Positions 10,780 through 20,956 are shown, counted from the first letter of the stretch. The stretch: 64,000 bases of DNA from Symbiodinium natans (GCA_905221605.1 CAJNDS010002068.1:25001-89000), one strand, 5' to 3'. Made by a program: numbers and translations. Notes: a model not told the origin generated them from the letters alone.

Positions 10780-10853
10780 TGCCCGCACTCCACAGCCTTG
10801 AGTGTGGCTGAAGAAGTCCAGGTGCTGCCCTGGCCCCTGGAGCCAGCCCAGGT
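10780..10853 (+). CDS. candidate exon, unknown protein
   Basis: Plus frame with STALSVAEEVQVLPWPLEPA ending at CCCAG|GTGTAG. It follows a telomere-type tract. Confidence 0.35.
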
Positions 10854-10934
10854 GTAGTGCAGGAGCCATGGGAGGTCCATGCCGGGTTGTCCAAGCAGAG
10901 TCTTTATTCATTTGTTTGAGTATTCTTGTTTAAG

Positions 10935-10980
10935 ATATATATATATATATATTTTTACATATATATATATACACACATAT
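10935..10980. repeat. TA microsatellite
   Basis: Two TA runs separated by a T-run. Confidence 0.7.
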
Positions 10981-11168
10981 CGTTTTTTGTGTTAGTCCTT
11001 TTTGTTTGGGAGGGGGGAGGGGGGGGGGAGGGGGGTGGTGGGTTTAGGGTTTTGTGGGGGGGGGGGGGGTTCTTCAAGGCCTTGGGTAGAAGTGGCCCGG
11101 TGGTGAGCGGCGTGCCCAAAATCACGAAAAAACCTCACCCTAAAAGCGGGGACCGACCTGTTGGTCCT

Positions 11169-11277
11169 TATAAGGGGGTTTAGGGTTTGGGTTTAGGGTT
11201 TAGGGTTTAGGGTTTAGGGTTTAGGGTTTAGGGTTTAGGGTTTAGGGTTTAGGGTTTAGGGTTTAGGGTTTAGGGGG
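11169..11277 (+). repeat. telomere-type tract
   Basis: About 15 TTTAGGG units, one GTTTGGG. Confidence 0.95.
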
Positions 11278-11904
11278 TTCTGAATCACCACCCATGTGCC
11301 ATGTGAAGTATCTGAGGAGTATGGGCCTCTGCGAGCCAGCTGGCGAACATCAACTTGGGGTTTGAGGGTTAAGGTGGAACCGAGATGGGGATGCCACCAA
11401 TTGTCCAACCCCCCCCCCCCCCCACTGCCATTGGCTGTAAGAAATTCTTTGCCGTCGACACCCGGGCCTTCAAACCCATTCCAGCATAGGTGAGGGGGGC
11501 AGGGGTGCTAGTTTAGTACCGGGTTGTTGCTATTGAGCTGCATCTCCGCTGAAATCCCATCATCATATCTGAGGGGGGACGAACAATAGTGAATAATGGC
11601 GTGCGCGAAGGCTCTCCTGTTGAGCATGCGGTGAGGAAGTACACAAGCCCAGAATGGGCCAAGCATGAGCAGCTGCACTTGGCACCGAGCTCTGTTTTTC
11701 TTCAACATCCGCACCTGAATTTAGATGCAGCGTCGATTTGAGCCAGGCGAATTGGGGCCTTAGTATATCCATACCGGGCACAAAATACCTTCCACGACGG
11801 GCTCATGGTGCTCCAATTCACTTGCAGGTCGTCACTGCGACCTAGGGGGGATCTCTCAAATTTCAGAGACCATTCCTGCATTGGTGTGCAGTAACTATTT
11901 GCAG

Positions 11905-12279
11905 TCATCAGCGCCTTCTGCCGATGTGTCACTAGCATATACAAGATTCATTTACCTTCGCCTGACCGCTCTGTGCGTGGATCAGCTGAAAGTGCCATGA
12001 TCTTAAAAGTTGCTGGACCGAAGCCCAAAGCAAAGGCGGTCATGCCTTTGCTCGATGCAGCCGTGCAGAGAATGAACAAGGTACCAGGATGTTCGATTGG
12101 GCCCTCGAATCCCCATGATCAACCTATAAAGGGCCTTTTTGGGGGGCTGTAGGGTGCGATAGCCCATGCTGGTAAGTTGCCAATGAAAGATTAATCAACA
12201 TGGATCCACGCCTACTAGGGCTTCGGCAACAAGAGAGCCCTGCCATGCTCCCAAGCCCTGTGCCCAACCGAATCTTCAG
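11905..12279 (+). CDS. two-exon gene fragment, intron = family-1 element
   Basis: Exon 11905-12080 follows GTAACTATTTGCAG and reads 58 codons without a stop (IHLPSPDRSVRGSAESAMIL, VAGPKPKAKAVMPLLDAAVQ). It ends AAC AAG|GTACCAGG, where GTACCAGG is the left end of a family-1 element. Exon 12190-12279 starts after ATGAAAG in phase 0 (INQHGSTPTRASATREP) and ends CTTCAG|GC. The 109-nt intron is 91 nt element plus short flanks. Exon 1 is strongly protein-like; exon 2 is less certain because another frame there is also good. Confidence 0.6.
12083..12173 (-). mobile_element. TIR family 1, copy 3 (fills an intron)
   Basis: ACCAGGATG left edge, CCCATGCTGGT right edge; TA on each side. Internal orientation is opposite to copy 1. 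Confidence 0.75.
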
Positions 12280-12768
12280 GCATGTGGATGCTGGCGGTGG
12301 ACGGAAGTCGCAGTTGGAGGTCGAGACCTGCATGGATTGAGGGTTGAGGGTTTAGGGGTGTATCAGTGGACTTCAGGCAAGTTTCCGTTCCATTGCTCTG
12401 TTCTTTTCGCCAAGGAAGCTTGTTACTTTCTCGGGGGCCTCGATGGCTCATGCAAGCTAAAGCTTGATCTCTTCGTACGATGATGAAGACCCCTCCCCAA
12501 TGTGAGATGACTGGCCGGAGGACTTCCTACTCGGGTCCAGAGGGGGCAAGATATTCGAGTTTTGAACGGGTTCCAAGACCTAAAAACCGAATAAAACCTC
12601 ATTCGATTCAAAGCAAATTTAGTTTTAAAAAAGGGAAATCCAATCAAAAGCTACATAATTCTTTCGGGCTACCCATGGGGGCGGGGGGAGGTATGCACCA
12701 CCATGAATTGCCTCAAGAAGGCGCCACACAGATCTGAACACCACAATGTGCATGGGTTTGGGATAGGG

Positions 12769-13361
12769 TTAGCGTTTAGGGTTTAGGATGACGACACCAG
12801 AAGCCTGGAGGCAGTTCCCGGACGGCTCGTGGCTCGTGATGGGACCTGAGGCAGAAGGAGCAACAGAAGGGACGAATCTCCCGCGGGCCCACGTCAACGG
12901 CAAGAGCTCAAAGCTGAAGACTTTGGCGCCACTTGCGAATTGGGAACCTGCAATGCTGGCAGCGCGCAGCACGTGCTGCTTCGTTGCACGTGGACGTGGG
13001 GGTCTTTCTTTGACCCTGGAGATGGCCGAGTGCTGGCCAGCTTCAAAGTTTCTCAGGCTTTGCTTGGCAAACCTGCGAGGCAACCTTGAAGGAAGAGTAT
13101 ACTCAAGCGTACAGAATATGGATCAAGCAGATTCTGCAATATCATCAGCTACTAATTTCCACCGACCGTGCCTTCAAGACTGATCTAGCTCTACACGGCG
13201 GACCCAGGGATTTGCACCTAGGCCCTGCTTGGTTGCTGATCCTGCCTCGGCATGAAAGACTTGACTTTGTCCATCCAGCTCCATTGAGCAACTGGTCATC
13301 CCAAGAAGGAACTATGGACCGTGCAAGTTTTCTTGGCGCACGGAAGCCAACAGCAACTTGA
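12769..13361. other. stretch with open frames on both strands
   Basis: Plus-strand frames at 12788-13183 and 13086-13361 and a minus-strand frame at 12769-13083 overlap. Strand and exon borders could not be settled. Confidence 0.3.
12770..12788 (+). repeat. vestigial telomere-type tract
   Basis: GGGTTAGCGTTTAGGGTTTAGG. Confidence 0.5.
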
Positions 13362-13384
13362 ACCAGGCACTCTCAATCTGGGGC

Positions 13385-14354
13385 TTATGGTGGCGGTCCA
13401 CTAGGACCGGTGCCTCCACCGGAACCACTACCGCTGCCACTACCACTGCCACTACCACTGCCACTCCCACTGCCACTAGTTGTAGTGGTTGGAGGCCTAG
13501 TTGTGGTAGTAGTTGTTGTAGTTGTAGTAGTGGATCCACCACTGTTCGCAGTGTCATTCGTATCATTGGCGGATCCTCCGCCACTTGTGTCACCATCGTC
13601 GCCGCTGCTCACAGTGCCGTTGGTGGTTGTAGTAGTTGGAGGCCTGGTTGTAGTAGTACTTGTTGTAGTTGTAGTAGTGGATCCACCTCCACTCCCAGAG
13701 TCGCCGCCTCCACTGCCGCTTCCACTGCTGCTGCCGCTGCCACTGCTGCTGCCGCTGCCGCTGCCGCTGCCGCTGCCGCTGCTGCTGCCGCTGCCGCTGC
13801 TGCTGCCACTGCCGCTGCCACTGCCGCTCCCAGAACCGTCTCCATCACCATCATCACCACTTGCATCGTCTCCATAACCATCTCCGTCTCCACTTTGGCC
13901 TCCACTGCCGCTGCCACTGCCAGTTCCACTGCCAGTCCCGCTACCAGTTCCGCTACCAGTCCCGCTGCCGGTTGCGCTGCCAGTTCCGCTGCCGCTCCCA
14001 CTATCGTCTGTGGGCCCTGAGGGCTGTCGCCCGAAGGAGACAGAAGCTGTCATTCCTTAGGCAAATTGACTCATTGCTGCGGAGCAGCCCACAATTCTCA
14101 TGCCATGCGAGAGAACGTAAAACGAATGTGCAAACGAATGTAACGGCCCCTGTGGGGCTTTTGGGGGGTCTCCGAAAACATAGGAGCCCTTTTTGTGGGT
14201 CCCTTTAAGGGGATTCTATTCTATTTGGGGACTCAAGAGGGGCAGCCCTTATTTTCGCAAACCCCCCCATTTTGCTTCAAGGGGCCCCAGGTGGAGGAGT
14301 CCACGTTCAAGTCGTCTAGGATCGTGGTGAACGCCGATGTCATCTGCGCGGACA
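13385..14354 (-). CDS. Ser-Gly/Thr-rich low-complexity protein gene
   Basis: The upstream exon 14354-14263 opens after TTTGCAAAG, encodes MTSAFTTILDDLNVDSSTWG and PLKQNGG, and ends exactly at GGG|GTTTGCG, the end of a family-3 element. About 200 nt further on, a large exon (about 14055-13385) begins MTASVSFGRQPSGPTDDSG and continues as GS, GT, DG and T runs with two TTTRPPTTTTT-like blocks, to a TAA stop at 13385. Such Thr/Pro and Ser/Gly spacers are typical of secreted or surface linkers (inference; no signal peptide is seen). The join between the two parts is not fixed. The opposite strand is open but reads as proline/leucine repeats. Confidence 0.5.
13410..14000. repeat. GC-rich trinucleotide/hexanucleotide repeat
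   Basis: CCGCTGCCACTG-type repeats encoding Ser-Gly on minus. Two copies of a block with TGTAGTAGTTGGAGGCCT (near 13483 and 13628). Confidence 0.85.
14163..14272 (-). mobile_element. TIR family 3, copy 1 (intronic)
   Basis: GGTCTCCGAAAACATAGG left edge, TTATTTTCGCAAACCCCCC right edge. Sets the donor of the minus-strand exon 14354-14263. Confidence 0.7.
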
Positions 14355-14376
14355 CTTTGCAAAGCCCTTTTGACGG

Positions 14377-14508
14377 TAACCCTAAACCCTAAACCCTGAA
14401 CCCTGAACCCTGAACCCTGAACCCTCAACCCTAAACCCTAAACCCTAAACCCCAAACCCTAAACCCTAAACCCTAATAATCCCTAGGCCCTAAACCCTAA
14501 ACCCTACT
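14377..14508 (-). repeat. telomere-type tract
   Basis: CCCTAAA with a CCCTGAA block at 14393-14425. Confidence 0.95.
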
Positions 14509-14597
14509 CCGGGAGCCTTTGTCAAGCCCTTGCATTCTTAAGGGAGATACCTGGATATCGATACCTGGGACCTGGATCTTGGTGCCTGGTTCGTGTC

Positions 14598-15017
14598 ATG
14601 GCTTTGGATGCTCTCTTGTATGGTCACTTTGTCCATGTTGTCCCCAATCTGGAAGATCTCAAACCTCATGTCGCCAAGACCCAGCAAGGGAAAAGTGGCA
14701 AAGCTAGAGCTGTCCATACGCACGACGCTACGATGATGGCTCCGTACTGGCTCTCTTCCTTGTCGGAACAGTGCATGCACAGCTAAATCCCTAAACCCTA
14801 AACCCTAAACCCTAAACCTTAAACCCTAAACCCTAAACCCTAAACCCTAAACCCTAAAACCTAAAACCTAAACCCTAAACCCCAAACCCTAAACCCTAAA
14901 CCTACAGTCGCCAGGCAGCGACAACGAAAGTTGCATGAGACGTCGCTCTTCAAGACGACGGAAGCCCGGGATGCCACCAATCTCCTGAACATTCGGGGCA
15001 CAGCTTTAGGGTCTTAG
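14598..15017 (+). CDS. two-exon gene, intron made only of telomere repeats
   Basis: Exon 14598-14781 (61 codons from the first ATG: MALDALLYGHFVHVVPNLED, then KTQQGKSGKARAVHTHDATM) ends CAC A|GCTAAATCC. Exon 14908-15017 follows CCTACAG, restores the frame by joining A+TC, and encodes RQRQRKLHETSLFKTTEARD and NLLNIRGTALG up to TAG. The 126-nt intron is GC-AG and is CCCTAAA repeat from end to end. GC donors are known in dinoflagellates. The frame upstream of the ATG stays open into the preceding tract, so the true start may lie further 5'. No family recognised. Confidence 0.65.
14784..14905 (-). repeat. telomere-type tract forming an intron
   Basis: About 17 CCCTAAA units with minor variants; lies wholly inside the intron 14782-14907. 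Confidence 0.95.
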
Positions 15018-15220
15018 GGTGGTACTAGGGTTTAGGGTTTAGGGTTTAGGGTCTTAGGGTGGTACTAGGGGGTCTAAGGGTGGTACTAGGGTTTAGGGTT
15101 AGGGTTTAGGGCTTAGGTTTACCCGAATAGGGCATCAGGGTTTTTCGTGTTCTGGGGTTTTAGGGCTTTAGGGTTTAGGGTCTTAGGGTGTTGGGGAATT
15201 AGGGTTTAGGGTTGCCCCAA
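15009..15220 (+). repeat. telomere-type tract grading into variants
   Basis: TTTAGGG with inserted TCTTAGGGTGGTACTAGGG blocks (three copies). Confidence 0.85.
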
Positions 15221-15224
15221 TACT

Positions 15225-15790
15225 GATTAGGGTATATTGAAGATTTATTATGGGTGTTGGTAACGATTAAGGTAATAGAAATTATTAGGGTGTTGGTAAT
15301 GATTAGGGTATCAGAACTTTTTTAGGATATTGGTAGTTATTAGGGTATCAGTAATTATGAGGGTATTGGAAATAAATTGGGTATCAGTAATTCATGGGAT
15401 ATCCGTAATGATTAGGGTATCAGAAATTAGTAGGGTAATTGTAATTCTTAGGGTATCAATAATTCTTAGTGTAATCGTAATTCTTAGAGTATCAGAAATT
15501 ATGAGGGTATCAGTACTTGTTAGGGTATCAGTAATTATTCGGGTAGTAGTAATTAGTAGGGTACTGGTAATTATTGGTGTATTAGTGAGTAACTCGGGTA
15601 TCCATAAATATTAGGGTATTCGTACCCAGTAGGGTATCAGCAATGATGAGGGTGATAGTAATTATTAGGGTATGGTAATCATTAGGTATTAAGTATAAGG
15701 GTATTAGTAAATGTTAGGGGTATGGGTATTAGTAATTATTAGGGTTTAGGGTGTTGGGGTACTTGGGTATTAGGGTTTCCGGGCGTTGGG
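15225..15790 (+). repeat. minisatellite, 15-19 bp, TTAGGGTATCAGTAATTA-like
   Basis: About 30 diverged units in which a TTAGGGTAT core alternates with an AT-rich spacer. It blends into TTTAGGG at both ends, so it probably grew from the telomere-type tract. Confidence 0.85.
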
Positions 15791-15869
15791 GCATTTAGGG
15801 TATTAGGGTTTCGGGCATTGGGGCCTTAGGGTATGGGCCCGGAGTTTCCGCGCATGGGCGCACACCATC

Positions 15870-15893
15870 ACCCCCCCCCCCCCCCCCCCCCCC
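15870..15893. repeat. C homopolymer
   Basis: A run of more than 20 C. Confidence 0.95.
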
Positions 15894-16130
15894 AACACCC
15901 CACAGGCTAACGCAGCGCGCAAGAGATGCAATGGCAAGAAAATGAAGTTAACAATATTAGGCGTTTTTGTTGTGTCCGTTCGTTTCAAGCATAGGCCTTT
16001 GAAGCTGAGATGATTGGAGAATACTTGTACTTTGATTTTCTCAATGTTATGGGATTCTCCGGGTGGCTGGGTGCCATATCAGAGCCGCACATGTAACTTT
16101 ACCATCAAACTGCTGGATCCGGAGCTGCTG

Positions 16131-16244
16131 AACCCTAAACCCTAAACCCTAAACCCTAAACCCTAAACCCTAAACCCTATACCCTAAACCCTAAACCCTA
16201 TACCCTAAACCCTAAACCCTAAACCCTAAACCTTAAACCTAAAC
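16131..16244 (-). repeat. telomere-type tract, donor side of an exon
   Basis: CCCTAAA/CCCTATA; reads GTTTAGG from the minus strand, supplying the donor of the next exon. Confidence 0.9.
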
Positions 16245-16335
16245 CGTGTAAAACATCGCGGCGAGACACTGAAACCGAGACCATCCACGGCTCAACGTCA
16301 TTTCCGGCCAGCTGAGCCTTACATGACCCAGACCC
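16245..16335 (-). CDS. exon between two telomere-type introns
   Basis: Minus strand: acceptor ATCCTCCCAG, then SCKAQLAGNDVEPWMVSVSV and SRRDVLH, donor CACG|GTTTAGG. Both neighbouring introns carry TTTAGGG repeats in the sense direction. Borders are clean; no family recognised. Confidence 0.55.
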
Positions 16336-16366
16336 CTGGGAGGATCCAGAAAGGTAGATCCCTTTA

Positions 16367-16405
16367 AGGGTTTAGGGTTTAGGGTTCAGGGTTTAGGGTT
16401 TAGGG
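16367..16405 (+). repeat. short telomere-type tract
   Basis: Five TTTAGGG-like units. Confidence 0.85.
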
Positions 16406-16453
16406 TTCCTACTAGTGGTGCAGGGTACTATTTGGGGGTTCTCCCACAGGTCT

Positions 16454-16492
16454 GGATGTGAGCTATGACCACTGCCGAGCTGTAGTGCAGGT
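16454..16492 (+). CDS. possible mini-exon
   Basis: TTCTCCCACAG, then LDVSYDHCRAVVQ, then CAG|GTATGT. Splice sites look good but 39 nt is too short for certainty. Confidence 0.35.
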
Positions 16493-16528
16493 ATGTCGCT
16501 TAAGTCGACAGGCTTTTTGGTGCAGGTG

Positions 16529-16584
16529 GGTTTAGGGTTTAGGGTTTAGGGTTTAGGGTTTAGGGTTAGGGTTAGGGTTTAGGG
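16529..16584 (+). repeat. telomere-type tract
   Basis: Seven TTTAGGG-like units. Confidence 0.9.
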
Positions 16585-16790
16585 TGCAGAGTTGCAATTC
16601 AGGGCGTCGGTGCCGGCAGCTGAACCCTCTTTGTATGCCCGATTGCTCGGATTCAACTCTTTCAACGCCACCTTGACCGCAGAGACGCGTCGCAGCCAAG
16701 AAGCAACTAGTTCCTGGATGCCAGTGTACACGGCATCGACGTGCCTCTGTCGGCCCAAACGATCCGTCTTCGGAATTTTTTGAAGTACTG
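16583..16790 (-). CDS. candidate exon, unknown protein
   Basis: Minus strand after CTCCCAG: KIPKTDRLGRQRHVDAVYTG, IQELVASWLRRVSAVKVALK, ELNPSNRAYKEGSAAGTDAL. Highly protein-like for 65 codons, then it runs into the telomere-type tract at 16584. The donor is probably GC (TCT|GCACCC). Family not recognised. Confidence 0.6.
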
Positions 16791-17673
16791 GGAGCTACAG
16801 TCTACAGTTGCTTCCGCTGTGGGGAGCTGCAAATACGTCTAGGCACCTTTGAATACGATCCTTGGGCCAGAGTATATAGTTACGGTAGTGTCGAGACTTG
16901 GCAAGTGCCGAGTCGTTTAGGGTTTAGTTGCTTCGGTCGGTTCAGTAAGGAACAGCCTTTGCGGGTCCGCTTGAACAGCGTGCCTCGAAGATCGGGCCTT
17001 GGTAGTAATTATTCGTCACTGTTCTCTGGATACTTGCCATGGGAGCCGATCTTCAGCCAAGGCGAGCGGACTTGTCATGGTTCCTTCGAAGATCTCTCAC
17101 AAAACGTGCTCCTGCGAGCGGATTTTTGCGAGGCTGCGCGAACCGGAGTGAGCTAAAACAACACGAATATTATGGTGCCCAGGCACGCAAGCAAGACCGC
17201 CGGGTTGTTTAGGTCCAAGGAGAGGTCGCCTGTCAGAATCAGGAGCACGGGGAACTGCTCGGCACGGACTAGACCTTCTGGATCCGGCCTTTGATGGTGT
17301 CAACATTTTCGGGACAGTAGTACTGGTCGTTCGCGAAAAGGCAGTCCTCAGTGGGGCTCTGCCGCTGCATGTGGGTTTCTGCTTTTTATGCGCCAAACAC
17401 CATCGCCTGGTCCTTCGCAGGCAAGACATGAACACTTAGTCTCTGAATCTGTGCGTGTTCGTATGTGGCGACAGCGCTGTGTATCATGTTCGTCTGGTGA
17501 CAGCGCTGCTCGCTCCTGTGCTGCGAAAAAACACAAACCCGCCCCTCCTGGCCGCGAAAAAATATGGTCGCGGCTGCCAAGGAGTGGAAACCCTCGGCCC
17601 ATACCAATTGGGGCCACATCATCTAGTGCCTAGAGCGGGCATTCCTAGCCAAATGCTCTCTCCTCACACAAAG

Positions 17674-17930
17674 CCTCAAAGATATTCAAAGCTGAAATTG
17701 AGGCTGTTAGGGTGACTGGTCAACTCCCATATGGGGGTTTCCCTCAAATAGTAGGATTCCCTTACATTCAGGGCCCCAAGAAGGTGCCCCCAATTTCGGA
17801 AACCCCCACATCCCCTGACCTAGAGAATCCTGCAAGGCTCGCCCAGGTTATCGCACTGTCGTCCCATTGGCGTGGGGCAGGAGCTGTATGCAGGACCTCA
17901 GCGACGGTTTCAGTACTTCGTTCTTGGACC
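17674..17930 (+). CDS. two-exon gene fragment, intron = family-3 element
   Basis: Exon 17674-17736 follows CACACAAAG and encodes SKIFKAEIEAVRVTGQLPYG. Its donor G|GTTTCCC is a family-3 edge. Exon 17824 onward follows CTGACCTAG; G+AG restores a Glu codon, then NPARLAQVIALSSHWRGAGA and VCRTSATVSVL. The 87-nt intron is almost all element. The 3' end is either ACG|GTTTCAG (17906) or at the telomere-type tract. Confidence 0.65.
17732..17810 (+). mobile_element. TIR family 3, copy 2 (fills an intron)
   Basis: GGGGGTTTCCC left edge, TTTCGGAAACCCCC right edge. Confidence 0.75.
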
Positions 17931-18108
17931 CTAAACCCTAAACCCTAAACCCTAAACCCTAAACCCTGAACCCTAAACCCTAAACCCTTGGAGTCTGTAG
18001 GGCTGCCAAGATGCTCTCCCAGGTGCATGAGCCTGAGCACGCCCGCAGCTAGGGTTAGTTTAGGGTTTAGGGTTTAGGGTTTCGGGTTTCGGGTTTCGGG
18101 TTTAGGGA
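17929..18108. repeat. two facing telomere-type tracts
   Basis: CCCTAAA at 17929-17990 and TTTAGGG at 18055-18108, head to head around 65 bp of other DNA. Confidence 0.85.
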
Positions 18109-18267
18109 ACCCTCGGAAGTCTACTGTCCCGGCAGGGCACTTTACCTCTTCTGTCGATGGGCTCTTTGGAGGAGCCCTCTTGAAGTCAATCTTTTCCGGG
18201 TTTCAAGGCCATTGTGATTCAATTTGGGAGCCCCGCTCTGCATCCTCACATGGGGTGTGCACGATAC

Positions 18268-18398
18268 TAAGGGACCCTAAACCGAAATAGTAGGAGTAAA
18301 ATAAAAAAGGGCCCTGTTCTAAACTTTCTAAACCCTCAAATAATAGGATTCCTAAAAAACAAGGTAACAAGGTACCCCTAATGTCGGAAAACCCCCAC
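18268..18398 (+). mobile_element. TIR family 3, decayed copy
   Basis: GGGACCCTAAACCGAAATAG at left, GGTACCCCTAATGTCGG and AAACCCCC at right. Confidence 0.55.
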
Positions 18399-19083
18399 AT
18401 CATCAGGGGCATGGTGCAGGAACAAAGTGGATCTGCCCTGATGGCGAATGCCCAACGCTTGCCCGCAGGAGAATCTGGGGGCACATGCCCGTAGGTGCGG
18501 AGCTGGCGAAGAGCCATGGCACAATAAAGATAGCCATGACACAATAAAGATAGCAATAGTAACACAAACACTCTGAACAGTTTGAATACGAAAACATGAA
18601 TACACTATAGTCTACTACAAGAAATAATATAAGGAACATTAAAATACGCAGGCAATGGCAGCTGCAGCTGCGGCAGCTTGGACATGTTTTTGAAAACTGC
18701 CAGTGCCAAGATGCAGGATGTGGGGCAGTAGAAGGAGACCGTCTTCCACTTCCAGTCGAAGGTGGTGTTCCACTGATCACACGTCCCCCAGCTGACGTTC
18801 CTGGGCAGGGTAAGCTAGGGGTGGTGCCTCGAACTTCTTTTGGTTGTGTTTTGGGCAAAACGCATTTGCTCCAAGAGTCTCTGCTGACAGATTAGCAGCG
18901 AAGCCACACCCATGATCCCACATAGCCTGTGCAACAGTGGCTGGACGAACCTACACTGCTGCAATCACAGACAGGAGATAAAGGGCCATGTGCGACCAAA
19001 CACTGAAGCGAGCCAGGTGAAGCAGACGGAAAACACACAAGCGATTGAGCAATGGTCTGGATTCGGATTAGGAGGCAGGACTG

Positions 19084-19161
19084 CCAGGACGGGCGATTAT
19101 ACTTCAAAACGGCCAGTTATAGGCTTAGGGTTGATTTTAGGGCCTAATAGCCCATCCTGGT
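19084..19161 (+). mobile_element. TIR family 1, copy 4
   Basis: CCAGGACGGGCGATTATAC ... TAATAGCCCATCCTGGT. Confidence 0.75.
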
Positions 19162-19788
19162 GTCCCCTCAATGAACAGCGTGACAGCTACGGTGTGCGGC
19201 ACCGACACTCTTCACAATTAACAGCAGTGAGAGCCACGAAAAAACCAAACACGTAAAGCGACTAATTCTTGCAACATCTTGCAACGCTTCTGCAGCTCTA
19301 GCTTGAAGCACGTTATCAGCCTCCGCTGTCACAGGGTTCGTTTCCGGGAATGCCAGCTTGGACTTCGAGCTTATAGGGGTTTAGTGCCTCGACCGGCACA
19401 CAGACTTGTAAGAGACCTCACGTCTGTTCGAAACCTGAATGGTGCATGTACTTGCTTGCAACTGCTTCTCAAAACGCCCGGATGTTGCAACCCGAGTCGC
19501 GCCCACTGCACAATCAATTTAACACACCCCCAACACTAGCCAACCAGCCAGTAGAATGACGATGTGCCCCAAAAAGAAGGTCTATGGGCCAGAGTTCTTC
19601 TAGAATGGTGATTCTGGAGGTCAAGTTACAGCCCCTATCCCTATCTCCCAAAAAAAACAAAACAGGCCGGTGCCTGTGCCAGCATTGCCGCCTCAGGCTT
19701 CCCTTGCAAGTTGCCCTCCGACTGGCTGAAAGCCTTGCGCGGTGGGGGGGGGGGGGGGTGGGTGCGCACACCCTTGAGGCTCAAGACG

Positions 19789-19877
19789 CCAGGATGGGCT
19801 ACTATTACCCTATAGCCCCCTTAAAAAAGGCCCTTTAGTTAGAGGGTTGATTCTGGGGCCTTATAGCCCATCCTGGT
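19789..19877 (+). mobile_element. TIR family 1, copy 5
   Basis: CCAGGATGGGCTACTATTAC ... TTATAGCCCATCCTGGT. Confidence 0.8.
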
Positions 19878-20021
19878 GTGGCCGGCTTTGAAAGAGGGCG
19901 CCCCTTCTTGATTGGGGTGTCTCTGTCCTTCTGGCTCTTGATTTTTTGCGCTTCGGAGCTCATTCTGGTCCAGAGGAGTCTTGAAAACCCGCTTAGAGCT
20001 ATGTAGAGCTTATTCAAGTAT

Positions 20022-20099
20022 GAACCCTAAACCCTAAACCCTGAACCCTAAACCCTAAACCGAAACCCTGAACCCTGAACCCTAAACCCTAAACCCTAA
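20022..20099 (-). repeat. telomere-type tract
   Basis: CCCTAAA mixed with CCCTGAA. Confidence 0.9.
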
Positions 20100-20247
20100 C
20101 GGTTGTTTGCTTTGGTGTTTGTTTTGGGGTCTGCCTGGATGGAGTTCACCCAGCTGACCCATGGCGTGAAGTTCCGTAGTTGCTCCGCGCTCTTCTCCAC
20201 ACACACCGCGTTGGTGAAAGCATCCTGGACATGCAAATCGGGGCTTA

Positions 20248-20313
20248 TGGTTTAGGGTTCAGGGTTCAGGGTTTCGGTTTAGGGTTCAGGGTTCAGGGTT
20301 CAGGGTTTAGGGC
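20248..20313 (+). repeat. telomere-type tract
   Basis: TTTAGGG mixed with TTCAGGG. Confidence 0.85.
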
Positions 20314-20501
20314 TACTAGGGTTCAAACCCAGAAGGCCCTGGAACCTGAAAGGTGCGAGGTCTGAACCTCTCATCCCCTCCCTCCTGTTGCATGTGCCTT
20401 CATTTCTGGGGATCCCGGCAACTCCTACACAAATCCTGCGAACTCCCCAGCAAGATAGCCCTCACAACCGCCGGGGAAACATCCCAAAATGCCCAATCGC
20501 C

Positions 20502-20560
20502 CTTAAACCCTAAACCCTAAACCCTAAACCCTAAACCCCAGGCCCTAAACCCTAAACCCT
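20502..20560 (-). repeat. telomere-type tract
   Basis: CCCTAAA units, one CCCCAGG interruption. Confidence 0.9.
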
Positions 20561-20574
20561 CCATCTTGGACTCC

Positions 20575-20956
20575 ATGCCTGAACTCCCTGAATTTCGGGA
20601 CAGGCCGAGGCGGTCGATGCCCCAGGATTTTACAACGACTCCCCCGAAAAAGGGGGGCCACATGGGGGGGTTTACGATGGTAAGGGACCCCGCATACTAG
20701 GATCCCCTTACAATAAGGACCCCAACCAGGTACCCCTAATATCGTAAACCCCCCCATATTTTGGAACATGGTATGTATGGTACCCCTAATATCGTAAACC
20801 CCCCCCCATATTTTGGAACATGGTATGTATGGTACGCCTCATATCGTAAACCCCCCATATTTTGGAACATGGTTTGGTCACGTCCGTCCTCGAATGCCGT
20901 TTGTTTCCAGCATGGGCGACCAAGGCCGTATGGGCAGCCCTGAGGGCAGAGCTTGA
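20575..20956 (+). CDS. two-exon gene fragment around a family-3 element
   Basis: Exon 20575-20669 (from ATG: MPELPEFRDRPRRSMPQDFT, TTPPKKGGHMG) ends GG|GTTTACG. After TTTGTTTCCAG the next exon (20911 on) joins as GG+C and reads MGDQGRMGSPEGRA then TGA. A second frame of that exon (TKAVWAALRAELEF) is also protein-like, so the C-terminus is uncertain. The intron carries an element with a triplicated right end. Confidence 0.45.
20664..20872 (+). mobile_element. TIR family 3 copy with triplicated right end
   Basis: After GGGGTTTACGATGG the element's right end (GGTACCCCTAATATCGTAAA plus CCCCCCATATTTTGG) occurs three times, starting at 20729, 20779 and 20831, period 50-52 bp. Confidence 0.8.

Larger units (their letters stand above)
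18110..20020. other. stretch with two family-1 copies and a decayed family-3 copy
   Basis: Open frames on both strands (for example minus 18403-18858, plus 18912-19256), partly reading through mobile elements. No splice-consistent gene was built. Confidence 0.3.

Noticed and set aside
13358-14020. Plus-strand open frames opposite the Ser-Gly/Thr-rich gene
   Set aside because: They read as Pro/Leu or Thr/Ala runs, shadows of the same trinucleotide repeat; the minus frame has an ATG and splice-consistent context.
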